21,832 nt of DNA from CAIZGX01 sp044354975 (GTDB lineage: Bacteria > Bacteroidota > Bacteroidia > Flavobacteriales_D > Sanyastnellaceae): the NCBI GenBank assembly GCA_044354975.1, contig JBIKZA010000042.1:1-21832 (forward strand), given 5' to 3'. Below, piece after piece: positions 1 to 9,057 of the stretch; within the stretch, counting starts at the first letter, position 1; every line of letters begins with the position of its first letter. The notes under the pieces were generated by a model, which made no database searches, was not told the DNA's origin, and was given only the letters and a program-made list of their open reading frames with translations. Position numbers and translations under genes: made by a program.

Positions 1-342
1 CCTTTACGCGGTTCGTTTTACGTGCGCTCTGTCTATCGTTGGAATGAAAAGATTCGTTTAACGGCCGCTCTGGAGGTATTCTCTATACCCTTGAAGCCAT
101 TGGCAACCGTTGGAATCATGTACATGCCGAAAAAGAATTTCATCGCGTCTCTGAATGTTTCAAATGGCGCGTATAGCAATTGGAAATTGGGTGTGGGTAT
201 GCAATGGTTAATTGCGAATCAGTTTTATTTCGGTTTTCAAACATCGAATTTACCGGGATATTTTTTCAAGGAAGCAAAAGAAATGAGCGCTTCACTTCAA
301 GTGAGTTATTTATTCAAAACAAAAAAGAATGACAATGAATAG
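1..342 (+). CDS. Outer-membrane beta-barrel-like protein, C-terminal fragment
   Basis: The frame is open from the window edge to a TAG stop at 340-342, so only about 113 C-terminal residues are present. The fragment is a series of short amphipathic strands with aromatic residues at their ends (for example FYFGFQTSN and ASLQVSYLF, the latter near the C-terminus), the usual look of the last strands of an outer-membrane beta-barrel. I cannot assign a family from this piece; a Bacteroidota barrel protein such as a PorP/SprF-like or DUF5723-like protein is possible. Its stop lies inside the start of kdsA (overlap 329-342), so the two genes are probably cotranscribed and translationally coupled. 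The true start lies upstream of the window; the GTG at 22 is internal. Confidence 0.55.
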   Translation, partial: PLRGSFYVRSVYRWNEKIRLTAALEVFSIPLKPLATVGIMYMPKKNFIASLNVSNGAYSNWKLGVGMQWLIANQFYFGFQTSNLPGYFFKEAKEMSASLQVSYLFKTKKNDNE

Positions 343-1144
343 TGCAGATGTAATGAAAATGGCGCAGACCAAATCGCTTGTGCTTTTGGCGGGTCCGTGT
401 GTGGTTGAAGGAGAAGATTTAGTAATGGAAGTTGCTGGACGCGTAAAAGAGATTGCAGACAAATTAGGAATGCCCTATGTATTCAAAGCGTCATATAGAA
501 AGGCGAATCGCTCTCGTGTAGACTCATTCACGGGGTTAGGAGATCAGATTGGATTAGAGCTTATTCAGAAAGTAGGAAAGACATTTGGAATTCCAACGGT
601 TACAGATATTCACGCAGCGGATGAAGCTGCAATGGCTGCGGCGTATGTAGATGTTTTACAAATTCCTGCGTTCCTATGTCGACAAACAGATTTGCTTCAA
701 GCGGCAGCTGCAACAGGAAAAGTTGTGAATATTAAAAAAGGACAATTCCTTTCTGCTGAATCCATGAAGCACGCAGTGAATAAAGTGAAGGAAGCAGGAA
801 ACAACAACGTTTGGTTAACCGAGCGCGGAACCATGTTCGGATATCAAGATTTAGTGGTCGACTACCGCGGTATTCCTGTTATGCAAGAATACGCGCCAGC
901 CATTATGGATTGCACGCACTCGTTGCAACAACCTAATCAAAGCAGCGGTGTTACAGGTGGAAAGCCCGAGTTAATCGGAGTCATTGCCAAGGCCGCGGTT
1001 GCCGTTGGCTGCGATGGTTTGTTTATTGAAACACATCCGAATCCGGCAGTGGCTTTAAGCGATGGAGCAAACATGCTTCAATTAAGTAAACTGGAAGAGT
1101 TACTTGAGCAAGTAATGGAAATTCGCGCAGTGATAAAAAAATAA
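329..1144 (+). CDS. kdsA: 3-deoxy-8-phosphooctulonate synthase (KdsA), metal-dependent type
   Basis: Condenses phosphoenolpyruvate with D-arabinose 5-phosphate to Kdo-8-phosphate, the cytoplasmic step that commits to Kdo for the lipopolysaccharide core. The 271-residue TIM-barrel protein has the family blocks in order: LLAGPCVVEG (about 19-28), KASYRKANRSR, VTDIHAADEA, LQIPAFLCRQTDL, NIKKGQF, TERGTMFGYQDLVVD, DCTHSLQQPNQ, and FIETHPNP followed by SDGANML. Cys24 in GPC, with the His of CTHS, the Glu of IETHP and the Asp of SDGAN, matches the four metal ligands of the metallo class, whereas the E. coli type has Asn in place of that Cys. The start at 329 overlaps the upstream gene by 14 bases; ATG 335 or 359 could also serve. 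Three bases separate its stop from the next gene's ATG. Confidence 0.96.
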   Translation: MTMNSADVMKMAQTKSLVLLAGPCVVEGEDLVMEVAGRVKEIADKLGMPYVFKASYRKANRSRVDSFTGLGDQIGLELIQKVGKTFGIPTVTDIHAADEAAMAAAYVDVLQIPAFLCRQTDLLQAAAATGKVVNIKKGQFLSAESMKHAVNKVKEAGNNNVWLTERGTMFGYQDLVVDYRGIPVMQEYAPAIMDCTHSLQQPNQSSGVTGGKPELIGVIAKAAVAVGCDGLFIETHPNPAVALSDGANMLQLSKLEELLEQVMEIRAVIKK

Positions 1145-1147
1145 TTC

Positions 1148-2557
1148 ATGAAGAAATTCAAACTCGTCATTTTAATTGTAACACTCCTGTGCGCCCATGC
1201 GAGCTTGGCGCAGCCTGCTGTGCACAATTACGGGAGTGCTGGTTCAGATGAATATTCTTCAATTGTTGCGTATCCTTCTGGAGGATTTGTAGCCGTTGGA
1301 ACAACAGGCGGAGAAGTGGGTTCGCAAACCGATGTGTACTTGTCGAAACTCAACGCATTGCTCGATTGTGAATGGACGTTTAATATTGGTGGAATTGGAA
1401 TTGAGCGCGGGAACGATATTGCCGTTGCTGCAGACGGGAGTATTTATTTCTGCGGAATGGTGTTGAGTAACTCTGTAACAGGTTACAAGAATCTAGTTGG
1501 AAAGGTAGATTCGGACGGAAACCTATTGTGGTCGGTAGAATTCGGAGAAGGAGTTTGGGACGAAGCTCGTAACATGGTAATTGATGATGCAGGAAATATT
1601 TGGGTCGTAACAAATTCATTTTTTCCATCGGGAGAAGAATTGGTTGTGTTGTATTCTATGAATGAAACAGGAGGCGTTTCTGCGCCAATTATTCTTGAGC
1701 CAACTGGAGCGAACAGCAATGCGGCGTTGGAATATTACAACAGTGAATTGTATGTATTGAATAATCACGATGAAGGCACTTACGCAAATTACAGTGTCCG
1801 CAAATTGGATGCGGCAGGAAGTACGCTGCAGTCATTTGTAGTTCCCGGATGGGGTGTTCAAGGGCACGATTTGCAAGTTTGGAGTTACGGTGTTTTTGTT
1901 GCTGGAGAATTCTTGAATGGTACCTTCCGCAATCCATATACATGTGCTTTCAATTTAGATGGAACGGTGAATACCGAGACCTATAACGTGTTCAATTTTA
2001 ACATGTGGTACAATGCTGTACATTCAAACTCGGAAGGCTATACGCTTGCAGGCGAAACAACGGACTTTGGATTCGGTGAACAAGAATGGGTGTTGCACAG
2101 AGCCAATGTTTTAGGGCAATATGCCGGTGGGGGTACGGTTGGAACTAACAAATTTGAAGTGTGCAACGATTTGTTAGTTGTGAATGATACCGTTTATTTA
2201 GTTGGAAGTTCGAACGGTTTTCAATTGAATAAACAGCAGCAAGCGACAGTATACAGAAACGAATCAGTTGTTCTTTCGGCGTTAGATCCGGCTAGCGTTA
2301 ATAACGATTGTTTCTTCGTGGGTATTGAAGACCTTTCAATGCATGAAAGCCTTTCTTTTTATTCAATTGGAAACAATGTGTTTCAAACTTCAGCGCATGT
2401 GAATAATCTCAGAGTGCAGGTCTACAGCATAGACGGTAAATTAACATACAGTCACACGGGTCTAAACTCTTTTGAATTGAATGAGGCACCGGGTATTTAT
2501 TTCCTTGCGTTTCAGTCTGAAGAATATTCAGGCGTTCAAAAAATAATTATTCGTTAA
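1148..2557 (+). CDS. Secreted beta-propeller-like protein with T9SS type A sorting tail
   Basis: A 469-residue exported protein of unknown function. A signal peptide is evident (MKK, then a hydrophobic stretch to about residue 21, with a cleavage-like SLAQ). The body has repeats about 50 residues apart of the kind seen in SBBP/delta-60 beta-propellers, such as GSAGSDEYSSIVAYPSGGF, GIERGNDIAVAADGSIYFCG and WDEARNMVIDDAGNIWVV. The last 70 or so residues look like a type IX secretion sorting domain: VQVYSIDGKL, then ELNEAPGIYFLAF, then VQKIIIR at the very end. By family knowledge the tail directs passage through the outer-membrane T9SS and is then removed or used for surface attachment. It starts 3 bases after kdsA. 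Its TAA overlaps the stop of dnaE on the other strand within a TTAA palindrome. Confidence 0.85.
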   Translation: MKKFKLVILIVTLLCAHASLAQPAVHNYGSAGSDEYSSIVAYPSGGFVAVGTTGGEVGSQTDVYLSKLNALLDCEWTFNIGGIGIERGNDIAVAADGSIYFCGMVLSNSVTGYKNLVGKVDSDGNLLWSVEFGEGVWDEARNMVIDDAGNIWVVTNSFFPSGEELVVLYSMNETGGVSAPIILEPTGANSNAALEYYNSELYVLNNHDEGTYANYSVRKLDAAGSTLQSFVVPGWGVQGHDLQVWSYGVFVAGEFLNGTFRNPYTCAFNLDGTVNTETYNVFNFNMWYNAVHSNSEGYTLAGETTDFGFGEQEWVLHRANVLGQYAGGGTVGTNKFEVCNDLLVVNDTVYLVGSSNGFQLNKQQQATVYRNESVVLSALDPASVNNDCFFVGIEDLSMHESLSFYSIGNNVFQTSAHVNNLRVQVYSIDGKLTYSHTGLNSFELNEAPGIYFLAFQSEEYSGVQKIIIR

Positions 2558-5500
2558 CGCGAAGAGAGGGAAATCGAGTAAACTCCGGGAATCGCCTCCA
2601 ATTCATTTTGAATTTCTTTCGTCACCAAAATTTTATTTCTCTCCGAAGAAGGAAGCACCACGCGGTCTTCACCATTTTTTAATTCAATGCGAAGTTGCGC
2701 GTGTCCGGTGTTTTTCACCAGAAGTTCATCTAGTTTTTCAATGGTTTTTTCTGTAAGAAATTCCGAGTCAATTCCAATAGTCAAATAACGCCCAAGCTTT
2801 TCTTTTACTTCAGCTAAGAGAGATATTTCTGCAATTTGAAATTCAGTTTTTTCTTCTGTGTTTTGTCCATAGCGACGTTTTTGAAAACGTCCGCGCACAT
2901 ACAAAAAGAAGTTGTCTTGCATATACGCCTTGAAGCTCATATAGTCTTTCCGGAACAAGCGGAAGTCATGCGAACCTTCCCCGTTTTCCAGGGTGAAGCT
3001 TCCATATGGATTGCCTTGCTGCGACATGCGGTGCTGAACGTTTTTCACAATACCTGCAAAAGAAATTTCGCGTCCGTTGTTGGGCTCAGGATTTTCTAAA
3101 GCTTCCATTGAATTCGGATAACAGAAGGCTTCAATCTCCAGCGCGAAATCGTCGAGCGGATGTCCAGAGATGAACATTCCAACCAAATCTTTTTCTTTTG
3201 AAAGTTCGGTGAGGGCATCCCACGGTTCAACTCTCGGAATTGAAGGCGGTTGAATTTGCACGCCGGAATCTTCTCCGAAAAGTGACGCTTGAGAAGAGTT
3301 CTTGCCGTCGCGCGCTGCACGCGCATATTTCACCAACGTGTCTATGAATCCTTCGCCTTTATTGTCGGTTCCGAAATATGCAGAGCGCGTAATGCCGAAT
3401 CGGTCGAAGGCTCCGCACATGGCCAAGCTTTCAAGAACACGTTTGTTGGTGGCTTTATCGTCGACACGTTCTAAAAAATCGAATACTGTTTCGAACGGTT
3501 TGCTTTCTCGCTCGCGTATCATGCTTTCCACAGCATTTTCTCCAACCGCTTTAACGGCGGCCAAACCAAAGCGAATGGCTCCAGCTTTATTTACTGAAAA
3601 AAGAGAAAGCGATTCGTTTACATCTGGAGAAAGAACGGGAATGCGCATGCGCTTGCATTCTTCCATGAAGAAAGTAACTCCCTTAATGTCGCTCATGGAA
3701 TTGCTTAATGTCGCAGCCATAAACTCTGCTGGATAGTGTGCTTTCAAATAGGCCGTTTGATAAGCGATCCATGCGTAACAGGTCGAGTGAGATTTATTGA
3801 AGGCATAACTCGCAAACTTCTCCCAGTCGGTCCAAATCTTTTCAAGCTTTTCTGCTGGGTGTCCATTTGCAATAGCACCTTCCATGAACAAACTTTTCAT
3901 CTTGTTCAGTTCTTCAATGAGTTTTTTACCCATTGCTTTACGCAAGACATCGGCCTGACCTTTTGTGAAATTTGCTAATCGCTGCGAGAGCAACATCACC
4001 TGCTCTTGGTATACTGTAATACCGTATGTCTCTTTCAAATTGTCTTCCATTTCAGGAAGATCGTATTCAATTTTTTCGAGTCCGTGTTTACGACGAATGA
4101 ATTGTGGGATATACTCCATCGGACCTGGACGATACAATGCGTTCATGGCAATTAAATCGGCGAATACGGTAGGTTTCAGGTCGCGCATGTGTTTGCGCAT
4201 ACCTTCACTTTCATATTGGAAAATGGCAACTGTTTCACCTCGTTGGAAAAGCTCGTAGGTCTTTTCATCGTCGATGGGAATGTTGTCAATGTCAATGTCA
4301 ATGTTGTGGGAAAGCTTAATGAGTTTGATCGCGTTTTTTATAACACTGAGCGTTTTCAAGCCTAAGAAGTCCATTTTCAAAAGCCCTGCTTTTTCTACAA
4401 CGGAGTTGTCGAACTGGGTACACCACATGTCGCTGTCTTTCACGGTTGCTACCGGCACGAAGTTCGTGATGTCCGTAGGGGTAATAATCACGCCGCAGGC
4501 GTGAGTTCCCGTGTTGCGAATGGACCCTTCTAATATCTTCGCCATTCGCAACACTTTACCTTCCGGTGTTGTGCTCGTAGCAATAAGTCGCATGCGCTGC
4601 ATGCGCTCGAATTCTTCACTTGAAAAATCGTCTTTCAGCTGCTTTTCTTCTTTGTTGAAGATGTCTGAAAGCGATGCGCGATCGGGAATTAATTTCGTCA
4701 ATTGTTCCGACTCGCCAATGGATAAGTCGAATACACGCGCAGCGTCTTTCACGGCCGACTTCGCGGCCATTGTACCGTAGGTTATGATTTGCGCAACTGC
4801 GTTGCGCGAATATTTATTTCGTACGTACTCAATAACTTTTTCTCGTCCTTCGTCCTCGAAGTCGATATCCATATCGGGCATCGACACACGATCCGGATTC
4901 AAGAAACGCTCAAAGAGGAGGTCGTATTTAATCGGATCCACATCCGTAATACGAAGACAATACGCAACAGCAGATCCTGCTGCGGAGCCACGTCCGGGCC
5001 CCACAGAAACATCCATCTTTCGCGCCTCGTTGCAGAAGTCCTCAACAATAAGCAAGTAACCCGGATAGCCGGCTTTCTCAATAACCGAAAGCTCGAACTT
5101 CAGTCGCTCACGAATAGATTCGTCGAACTCTCCGTAACGGTAAGTCGCACCTTTGAAAGCCAAGTGCTCAAGATATGCCGACTGTTCCGCAATGGTCTTT
5201 AACTTTTCTTTCTCTTGCGCAATGCGCTCCTCATCATATCCGTCTGCTATCCACTTTTCATTGCGCTGTGAAATCAAGCGTTCGTGAGATGAAACAATTT
5301 CAGTTTGATAATCCGAAATGAACGATTCTTCAATATCGAATTTCGGAAGTAAAATTTCTCGGTCGAGTTTATATCCATCACACTTCTCAGCAATCTCAAG
5401 CGTGGTCTCTAATGCGCCCGGATAAGCCGAAAAAGCTTGCGCCATTTCTTGAACATCTTTCAAATAGAATTCGTTGTTCGGAAATCCGAAACGAAATTCT

Positions 5501-6918
5501 CTTCCTTTCTTTCCAATGTATTTGGAAGGCGTGCTCACTTTCTCGCCGTCCTTCACGCAGAGCAAGGCGTCTTGCGCTTCCGCGTCGCTCTTTTCAGTAT
5601 AATAGCTATTGTTCGCCGCGAAGTATTTCACGCTGTGCTTTTCGCAGAACCGAACAAGCGTTCGGTTAACGACTTGCTCTTCTTCCAATCCGTGATTGTT
5701 CAATTCAGCATAAAAATCATCGCCAAATTGTTCCTTCCAAAAAACAAAAAATTCTTCCGCTTTTTCTTCACCAATATTCAATATGGTTGAAGGTATTTCA
5801 CCCCAAATTGAACCCGTGCAAAGGATGAGGCCTTCTTTGTATTCAACAAGAAGGTCTCTGCTAATGCGCGGAACATAATAGAATCCCTCGGTGTAGGCTA
5901 GCGAAGAAAGCTTCGATAAATTTTGATATCCTTTAAAATTTTTCGCCAACAACACAACCGGATATCCATCGTCTTTTGCTGAACGGTCCGTGTGATTTCG
6001 ACACAAATTCAGTTCAGCACCTACGATGGGTTTAATGCCTTTTTTGTGGGCGGCACTCACGAAGTGAAACGCCCCCATCATGTTTCCAGCGTCCGTTACC
6101 GCAACAGCGGGAGAACCCATGGCGAGTGATTTTTTAATCAACGCGTCAATGGTCGTGGTACTTTGAAGAATGCTGTATTGCGAGTGCACGTGAAGATGCA
6201 CGAACTTTTGATTTTCGATAATGTCAACTTCCGATAGAGTTTCATCAGGACTCTGGTCGTCAGTTTTTTCTGATTTGAAATTGCTGTCTTGTAAGATAGG
6301 CGCTTCATAAACTACATCACCTTTTGCAACGCCGTTCGCACTTGGAATAATTCCAATACGAATTAATTCGAAAAAACATTTACCCGTTGCATCTACGTCG
6401 TATGCCGCGTCGTGAGCCTCTTCAAACTTAACATGAAATAATTTTTCATGAAGTTCAGTGAGTGTTGGCCACTTGAATTTCCCACCTCTTCCGCCTGGAA
6501 TAGCACAAAATTCGGTTCCAAATTCTTTGGTGTCCATGCTCGACATTTGCTCGAGCACATTGGTTCTTCCTTCACGAAGGAATTCACATCCGACAATGTT
6601 TATATCGAATTCAATATTGTGTCCCGCAACAAATTTTGTCTGAGCCAGAGCCTCTTCGAATTGATCCAAGCATTCACTCAGTGGAATACCTTCTTTCGTA
6701 GCGCGTTCGGTAGAAATTCCGTGAATCTTCTCTGAAGTATAAGGAATCGAAAATCCGTTCGGCTGAACAATTATGCTTTCTTGAGAAATTAAATTTCCAC
6801 GCTCGCCATGAAGCTGCCAAGCCAATTGTACAAGCCTCGGCCAATTGTTAAAATCGGTTAAAGGCGCTTTGTAATTTTGCGGAAGGCCGGTGGTTTCTGT
6901 GTCGAAAATTAAATACAT
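2554..6918 (-). CDS. dnaE: DNA polymerase III alpha subunit with fused N-terminal DEDDh exonuclease
   Basis: The replicative polymerase, 1454 residues, about 300 longer than E. coli DnaE because of an N-terminal proofreading-type domain. Residues 1-185 form a DnaQ-like exonuclease with all five DEDDh residues visible: D6 and E8 (FDTETTG), D105 (GHNIEFD), H169 and D174 (AHDAAYD). A charged linker (about 192-238) leads to the PHP domain (HLHVHS at 241-246), in which several usual metal ligands are changed. The polymerase catalytic aspartates are D684 and D686 (PDMDIDF) and D850 (KMDFLG). Then come the helix-hairpin-helix region (about 1117-1134), a beta-clamp-binding motif QASLFG (1210-1215), and an OB fold and C-terminal domain (about 1285-1454). 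The start is 49 bases downstream of the MATE gene stop; the stop overlaps the convergent T9SS gene by 4 bases. Confidence 0.97.
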   Translation of the reverse strand: MYLIFDTETTGLPQNYKAPLTDFNNWPRLVQLAWQLHGERGNLISQESIIVQPNGFSIPYTSEKIHGISTERATKEGIPLSECLDQFEEALAQTKFVAGHNIEFDINIVGCEFLREGRTNVLEQMSSMDTKEFGTEFCAIPGGRGGKFKWPTLTELHEKLFHVKFEEAHDAAYDVDATGKCFFELIRIGIIPSANGVAKGDVVYEAPILQDSNFKSEKTDDQSPDETLSEVDIIENQKFVHLHVHSQYSILQSTTTIDALIKKSLAMGSPAVAVTDAGNMMGAFHFVSAAHKKGIKPIVGAELNLCRNHTDRSAKDDGYPVVLLAKNFKGYQNLSKLSSLAYTEGFYYVPRISRDLLVEYKEGLILCTGSIWGEIPSTILNIGEEKAEEFFVFWKEQFGDDFYAELNNHGLEEEQVVNRTLVRFCEKHSVKYFAANNSYYTEKSDAEAQDALLCVKDGEKVSTPSKYIGKKGREFRFGFPNNEFYLKDVQEMAQAFSAYPGALETTLEIAEKCDGYKLDREILLPKFDIEESFISDYQTEIVSSHERLISQRNEKWIADGYDEERIAQEKEKLKTIAEQSAYLEHLAFKGATYRYGEFDESIRERLKFELSVIEKAGYPGYLLIVEDFCNEARKMDVSVGPGRGSAAGSAVAYCLRITDVDPIKYDLLFERFLNPDRVSMPDMDIDFEDEGREKVIEYVRNKYSRNAVAQIITYGTMAAKSAVKDAARVFDLSIGESEQLTKLIPDRASLSDIFNKEEKQLKDDFSSEEFERMQRMRLIATSTTPEGKVLRMAKILEGSIRNTGTHACGVIITPTDITNFVPVATVKDSDMWCTQFDNSVVEKAGLLKMDFLGLKTLSVIKNAIKLIKLSHNIDIDIDNIPIDDEKTYELFQRGETVAIFQYESEGMRKHMRDLKPTVFADLIAMNALYRPGPMEYIPQFIRRKHGLEKIEYDLPEMEDNLKETYGITVYQEQVMLLSQRLANFTKGQADVLRKAMGKKLIEELNKMKSLFMEGAIANGHPAEKLEKIWTDWEKFASYAFNKSHSTCYAWIAYQTAYLKAHYPAEFMAATLSNSMSDIKGVTFFMEECKRMRIPVLSPDVNESLSLFSVNKAGAIRFGLAAVKAVGENAVESMIRERESKPFETVFDFLERVDDKATNKRVLESLAMCGAFDRFGITRSAYFGTDNKGEGFIDTLVKYARAARDGKNSSQASLFGEDSGVQIQPPSIPRVEPWDALTELSKEKDLVGMFISGHPLDDFALEIEAFCYPNSMEALENPEPNNGREISFAGIVKNVQHRMSQQGNPYGSFTLENGEGSHDFRLFRKDYMSFKAYMQDNFFLYVRGRFQKRRYGQNTEEKTEFQIAEISLLAEVKEKLGRYLTIGIDSEFLTEKTIEKLDELLVKNTGHAQLRIELKNGEDRVVLPSSERNKILVTKEIQNELEAIPGVYSISLSSR

Positions 6919-6967
6919 GGAAATTATTCAGATAGGAGCATAAAATTACTGCGTCCCTTTCGAATAA

Positions 6968-8335
6968 TTAGCCATTGTGGAAATCTTTCCGTTGTCTTTT
7001 TTTGAACCAAGATGCATTTCGAAACACCAACAAAGAAAAAAGTCCAAGCCCAAGGAAATAGACGTAGTCAGATGTCCAAATAATGGCAACATCGGCATTG
7101 GTGTAAAAAGAGATGTAGTAGGCGTATGAGAGGTAAAGCACTGTGGTAGCAAGCTCAATGAAAAAACCTTGAATTGTTTTGCCCGCTCCCTCAACTGCTG
7201 CCAATAAAATGCTGGTAAATGCGAAGATGGAAATAGCGGGGAGGACAACATACATGCTTTTCACCGTGAGTCGGGTTGTTTCTTCATTCGCGTTGAAAAG
7301 GTGCGCTATGCTTCCGGGATACAGCCACAGGCCGTGTGTGAGAATGAGTATGAAGGAGAAGTTTAATAGGGCCAATCTTTTAATGACATGAAAAATTTCC
7401 GAGCTTCTTTTTTCAGCAAGTAATCCGGATACATACGTTTTGGTCGTGCTTGAAAATCCCATGACGCTGACCCAAGCGAGCATGTACATGTTTCGCACAA
7501 TGAATGCACTTTGAAAGGAATCGTCGCCCTTCTTTTCAATAAACGCGAAGAATATGATCCAGATGCTCAAGGCAACGAGCATTTGAAGCATAATAGGAAC
7601 TCCTAAGCGTAGGATTTCTTTGGTGTAATGAAAAGGAACGCGATAGAGATTGCGAAAGAGTCTCACCTCTTTGTATTTCGAATGAAAGATGGTGTAAAAG
7701 AACAAGACAAGAGCTGCAGCGGCTTCACCAATGTTGGTGGCAATAGCGGCTCCATGAACTTCGAGACGAGGAAAATTGAAATTTCCAAATATGAATAGAT
7801 AGTCGAAGACTATTGTGAAAATGGCCACGGTGATCGTGGAATAGATCATACTTCTCGTAAGCGCAATTCCAGACCAAAACGATTGTAACACTTGAATGAA
7901 GGTGAAGAAAATGAATCCGTATGCGCGAGTCTCTGCAAAGGTTTTCATGTAATTCCGTGTTTCTTCATCCTCGATACTTCGGTCTAAAAAAGTGGGGATT
8001 AAAAAAGCTAAAACTAGAAACTGAATCAATACAATAAAAACACCTATGAACAAGGCATTCGCGAAGACGGTAGGAATTTCTTCGCTTCGGCCTTCGCCAC
8101 GTTTTCTTGCAATGAGTATTTGCGAGGCATTCGCCAATCCAGCCGAAAGCATGGAAAGAGCAATGTAAATAAGTCCAACGAAACTTACAGCGCTCATGGC
8201 TTTTCCATTCAATTGCGCAACGAAATAATTGTCAACGAGCACAACAATGAATTGCACGAAAGCTCCCATGCACAAGGGAAGCGCCATTTGCAATAGCGCT
8301 TTGCTGGAAGTGTTTAATGCAATTTTTTCAGACAT
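6968..8335 (-). CDS. MATE family efflux transporter
   Basis: A 455-residue inner-membrane transporter of the MATE (multidrug and toxic compound extrusion) family, which exports organic cations or other solutes using a sodium or proton gradient; the substrate here cannot be told. The sequence starts MSEKIALNTSS and has about 12 hydrophobic segments with the family's N-terminal pattern (ALPLCMGAFVQFIVVLVDNYFVAQL, broken here by loops) and the HGAAIATNIGEA block of the fifth to sixth helices. I place the start at ATG 8335 because it overlaps the stop of the upstream trmH-like gene in ATGTCTGA. A longer frame to 8401 would run 74 bases into that gene and adds no family-like sequence. It is probably cotranscribed with the methyltransferase and possibly with dnaE. 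Confidence 0.88.
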   Translation of the reverse strand: MSEKIALNTSSKALLQMALPLCMGAFVQFIVVLVDNYFVAQLNGKAMSAVSFVGLIYIALSMLSAGLANASQILIARKRGEGRSEEIPTVFANALFIGVFIVLIQFLVLAFLIPTFLDRSIEDEETRNYMKTFAETRAYGFIFFTFIQVLQSFWSGIALTRSMIYSTITVAIFTIVFDYLFIFGNFNFPRLEVHGAAIATNIGEAAAALVLFFYTIFHSKYKEVRLFRNLYRVPFHYTKEILRLGVPIMLQMLVALSIWIIFFAFIEKKGDDSFQSAFIVRNMYMLAWVSVMGFSSTTKTYVSGLLAEKRSSEIFHVIKRLALLNFSFILILTHGLWLYPGSIAHLFNANEETTRLTVKSMYVVLPAISIFAFTSILLAAVEGAGKTIQGFFIELATTVLYLSYAYYISFYTNADVAIIWTSDYVYFLGLGLFSLLVFRNASWFKKRQRKDFHNG

Positions 8336-8999
8336 GCTTTTTGTTTTGCCATTCAGCCTCAATGTGCTTCCACCAGTGAATGCTGTGTCGAGCCCATTCA
8401 AGTTTTAGCGCTAATTTTTCTTGCTCACTCAATTGCCAGTCAATAGAACTGCGGCGCAAGTTAGTGGTCAAGTGCTGCAACGCAATGCTTGTTGCAGCAG
8501 AGACATTGAGACTTTCAGTAAATCCTTGCATGGGTATGTGCACCAGCACATCTGCCTGTTCAACCATGTACTCGCTTGCGCCGGAAAGTTCTGTTCCCAT
8601 GACCAGCGCAGTCTTCTGAGAGAGGTCTAATTCAGCAAGAGGAATAGAGTTGCCGTGCAAATGCGTAACAGCCAAACGATAGCCTCTGCTTTTTAAATCA
8701 CGAACACATTCAACGGTGTTGTTTCGTGTTGAATTATACCGGTGAAGGGAAAGCCATTTGCCAGCGCCTTTTGAAATGCGTTGTAAATGTTGAAATGGAT
8801 TTGTGTTTTCAATTAAATATCCGTCTTGAACTCCAAAAGATTCCATGCTGCGCAGAATGGCGCTTGTGTTGTGGGATTGATAGAGATCTTCAAGGACAAC
8901 AGTTAAATATCTCGTGCGCAGATTTACGACTTCGTCGAAACGTTGTTGCTTGAAAGGCGTGAGTGCTTCGCAGAAGAGCTCGTATAATTCTTGACTCAT
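8328..8999 (-). CDS. TrmH-like tRNA/rRNA 2'-O-ribose methyltransferase (SpoU family)
   Basis: A 223-residue SPOUT-class enzyme that transfers a methyl group from S-adenosylmethionine to a ribose 2'-OH; the closest match by eye is TrmH, which makes Gm18 in tRNA. Motif 1 is VVLEDLYQSHNTSAILRS with the expected N and R, motif 2 is LVMGTELSGAS, and motif 3 is IPMQGFTESLNVSAATSIAL, which forms the knot that binds the cofactor. N-terminal and C-terminal helical extensions flank the knot, as in TrmH. I chose ATG 8999 (MSQELYEL) over an in-frame TTG at 9008, which would start inside the likely -7 promoter element. The next gene, MATE, overlaps its end by 8 bases. TrmH versus another SpoU member (for example an rRNA enzyme) is not settled. 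Confidence 0.88.
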   Translation of the reverse strand: MSQELYELFCEALTPFKQQRFDEVVNLRTRYLTVVLEDLYQSHNTSAILRSMESFGVQDGYLIENTNPFQHLQRISKGAGKWLSLHRYNSTRNNTVECVRDLKSRGYRLAVTHLHGNSIPLAELDLSQKTALVMGTELSGASEYMVEQADVLVHIPMQGFTESLNVSAATSIALQHLTTNLRRSSIDWQLSEQEKLALKLEWARHSIHWWKHIEAEWQNKKHV

Positions 9000-9005
9000 G
9001 GGGTA

Positions 9006-9013
9006 CAAAAATA
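9006..9013 (-). promoter_or_regulatory. Candidate -7 promoter element (TATTTTTG) for the trmH-like gene
   Basis: On the minus strand TATTTTTG matches the Bacteroidota -7 consensus TAnnTTTG and lies 6 bases before ATG 8999, so transcription would begin at or very near the start codon. It sits within the T-rich tail of the HU terminator. I see no good -33 TTTG at 19-21 bases upstream, which lowers confidence. Confidence 0.4.
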
Positions 9014-9037
9014 AAAAGGGCTGCCGAAGCAGCCCTT
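9007..9037 (-). terminator. Rho-independent terminator of the HU gene
   Basis: A perfect 9-bp stem (9016-9024 with 9029-9037, GC-rich core) closes on a TTCG tetraloop with a C-G closing pair when read on the minus strand, and is followed by TTTTTATTTTT. It begins 21 bases after the HU stop codon. The features are those of a strong intrinsic terminator. Confidence 0.9.
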
Positions 9038-9057
9038 ATATTTTTCGAAACTGAAAA

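Noticed and set aside
4280..4305. Short GTCAAT tandem repeat in dnaE
   Set aside because: It encodes an alternating Asn/Asp-Ile run (NIDIDIDN) in a variable loop; a minor low-complexity stretch with no sign of function or frame disruption.
3289..5790. Several plus-strand open frames of 60-144 codons opposite dnaE
   Set aside because: They are antisense shadows of a well-supported essential gene, with no family resemblance or start context of their own.
8336..8401. Longer N-terminus for the MATE transporter
   Set aside because: It would overlap the methyltransferase gene by 74 bases and adds a polar stretch not seen in the family; ATG 8335 fits better.
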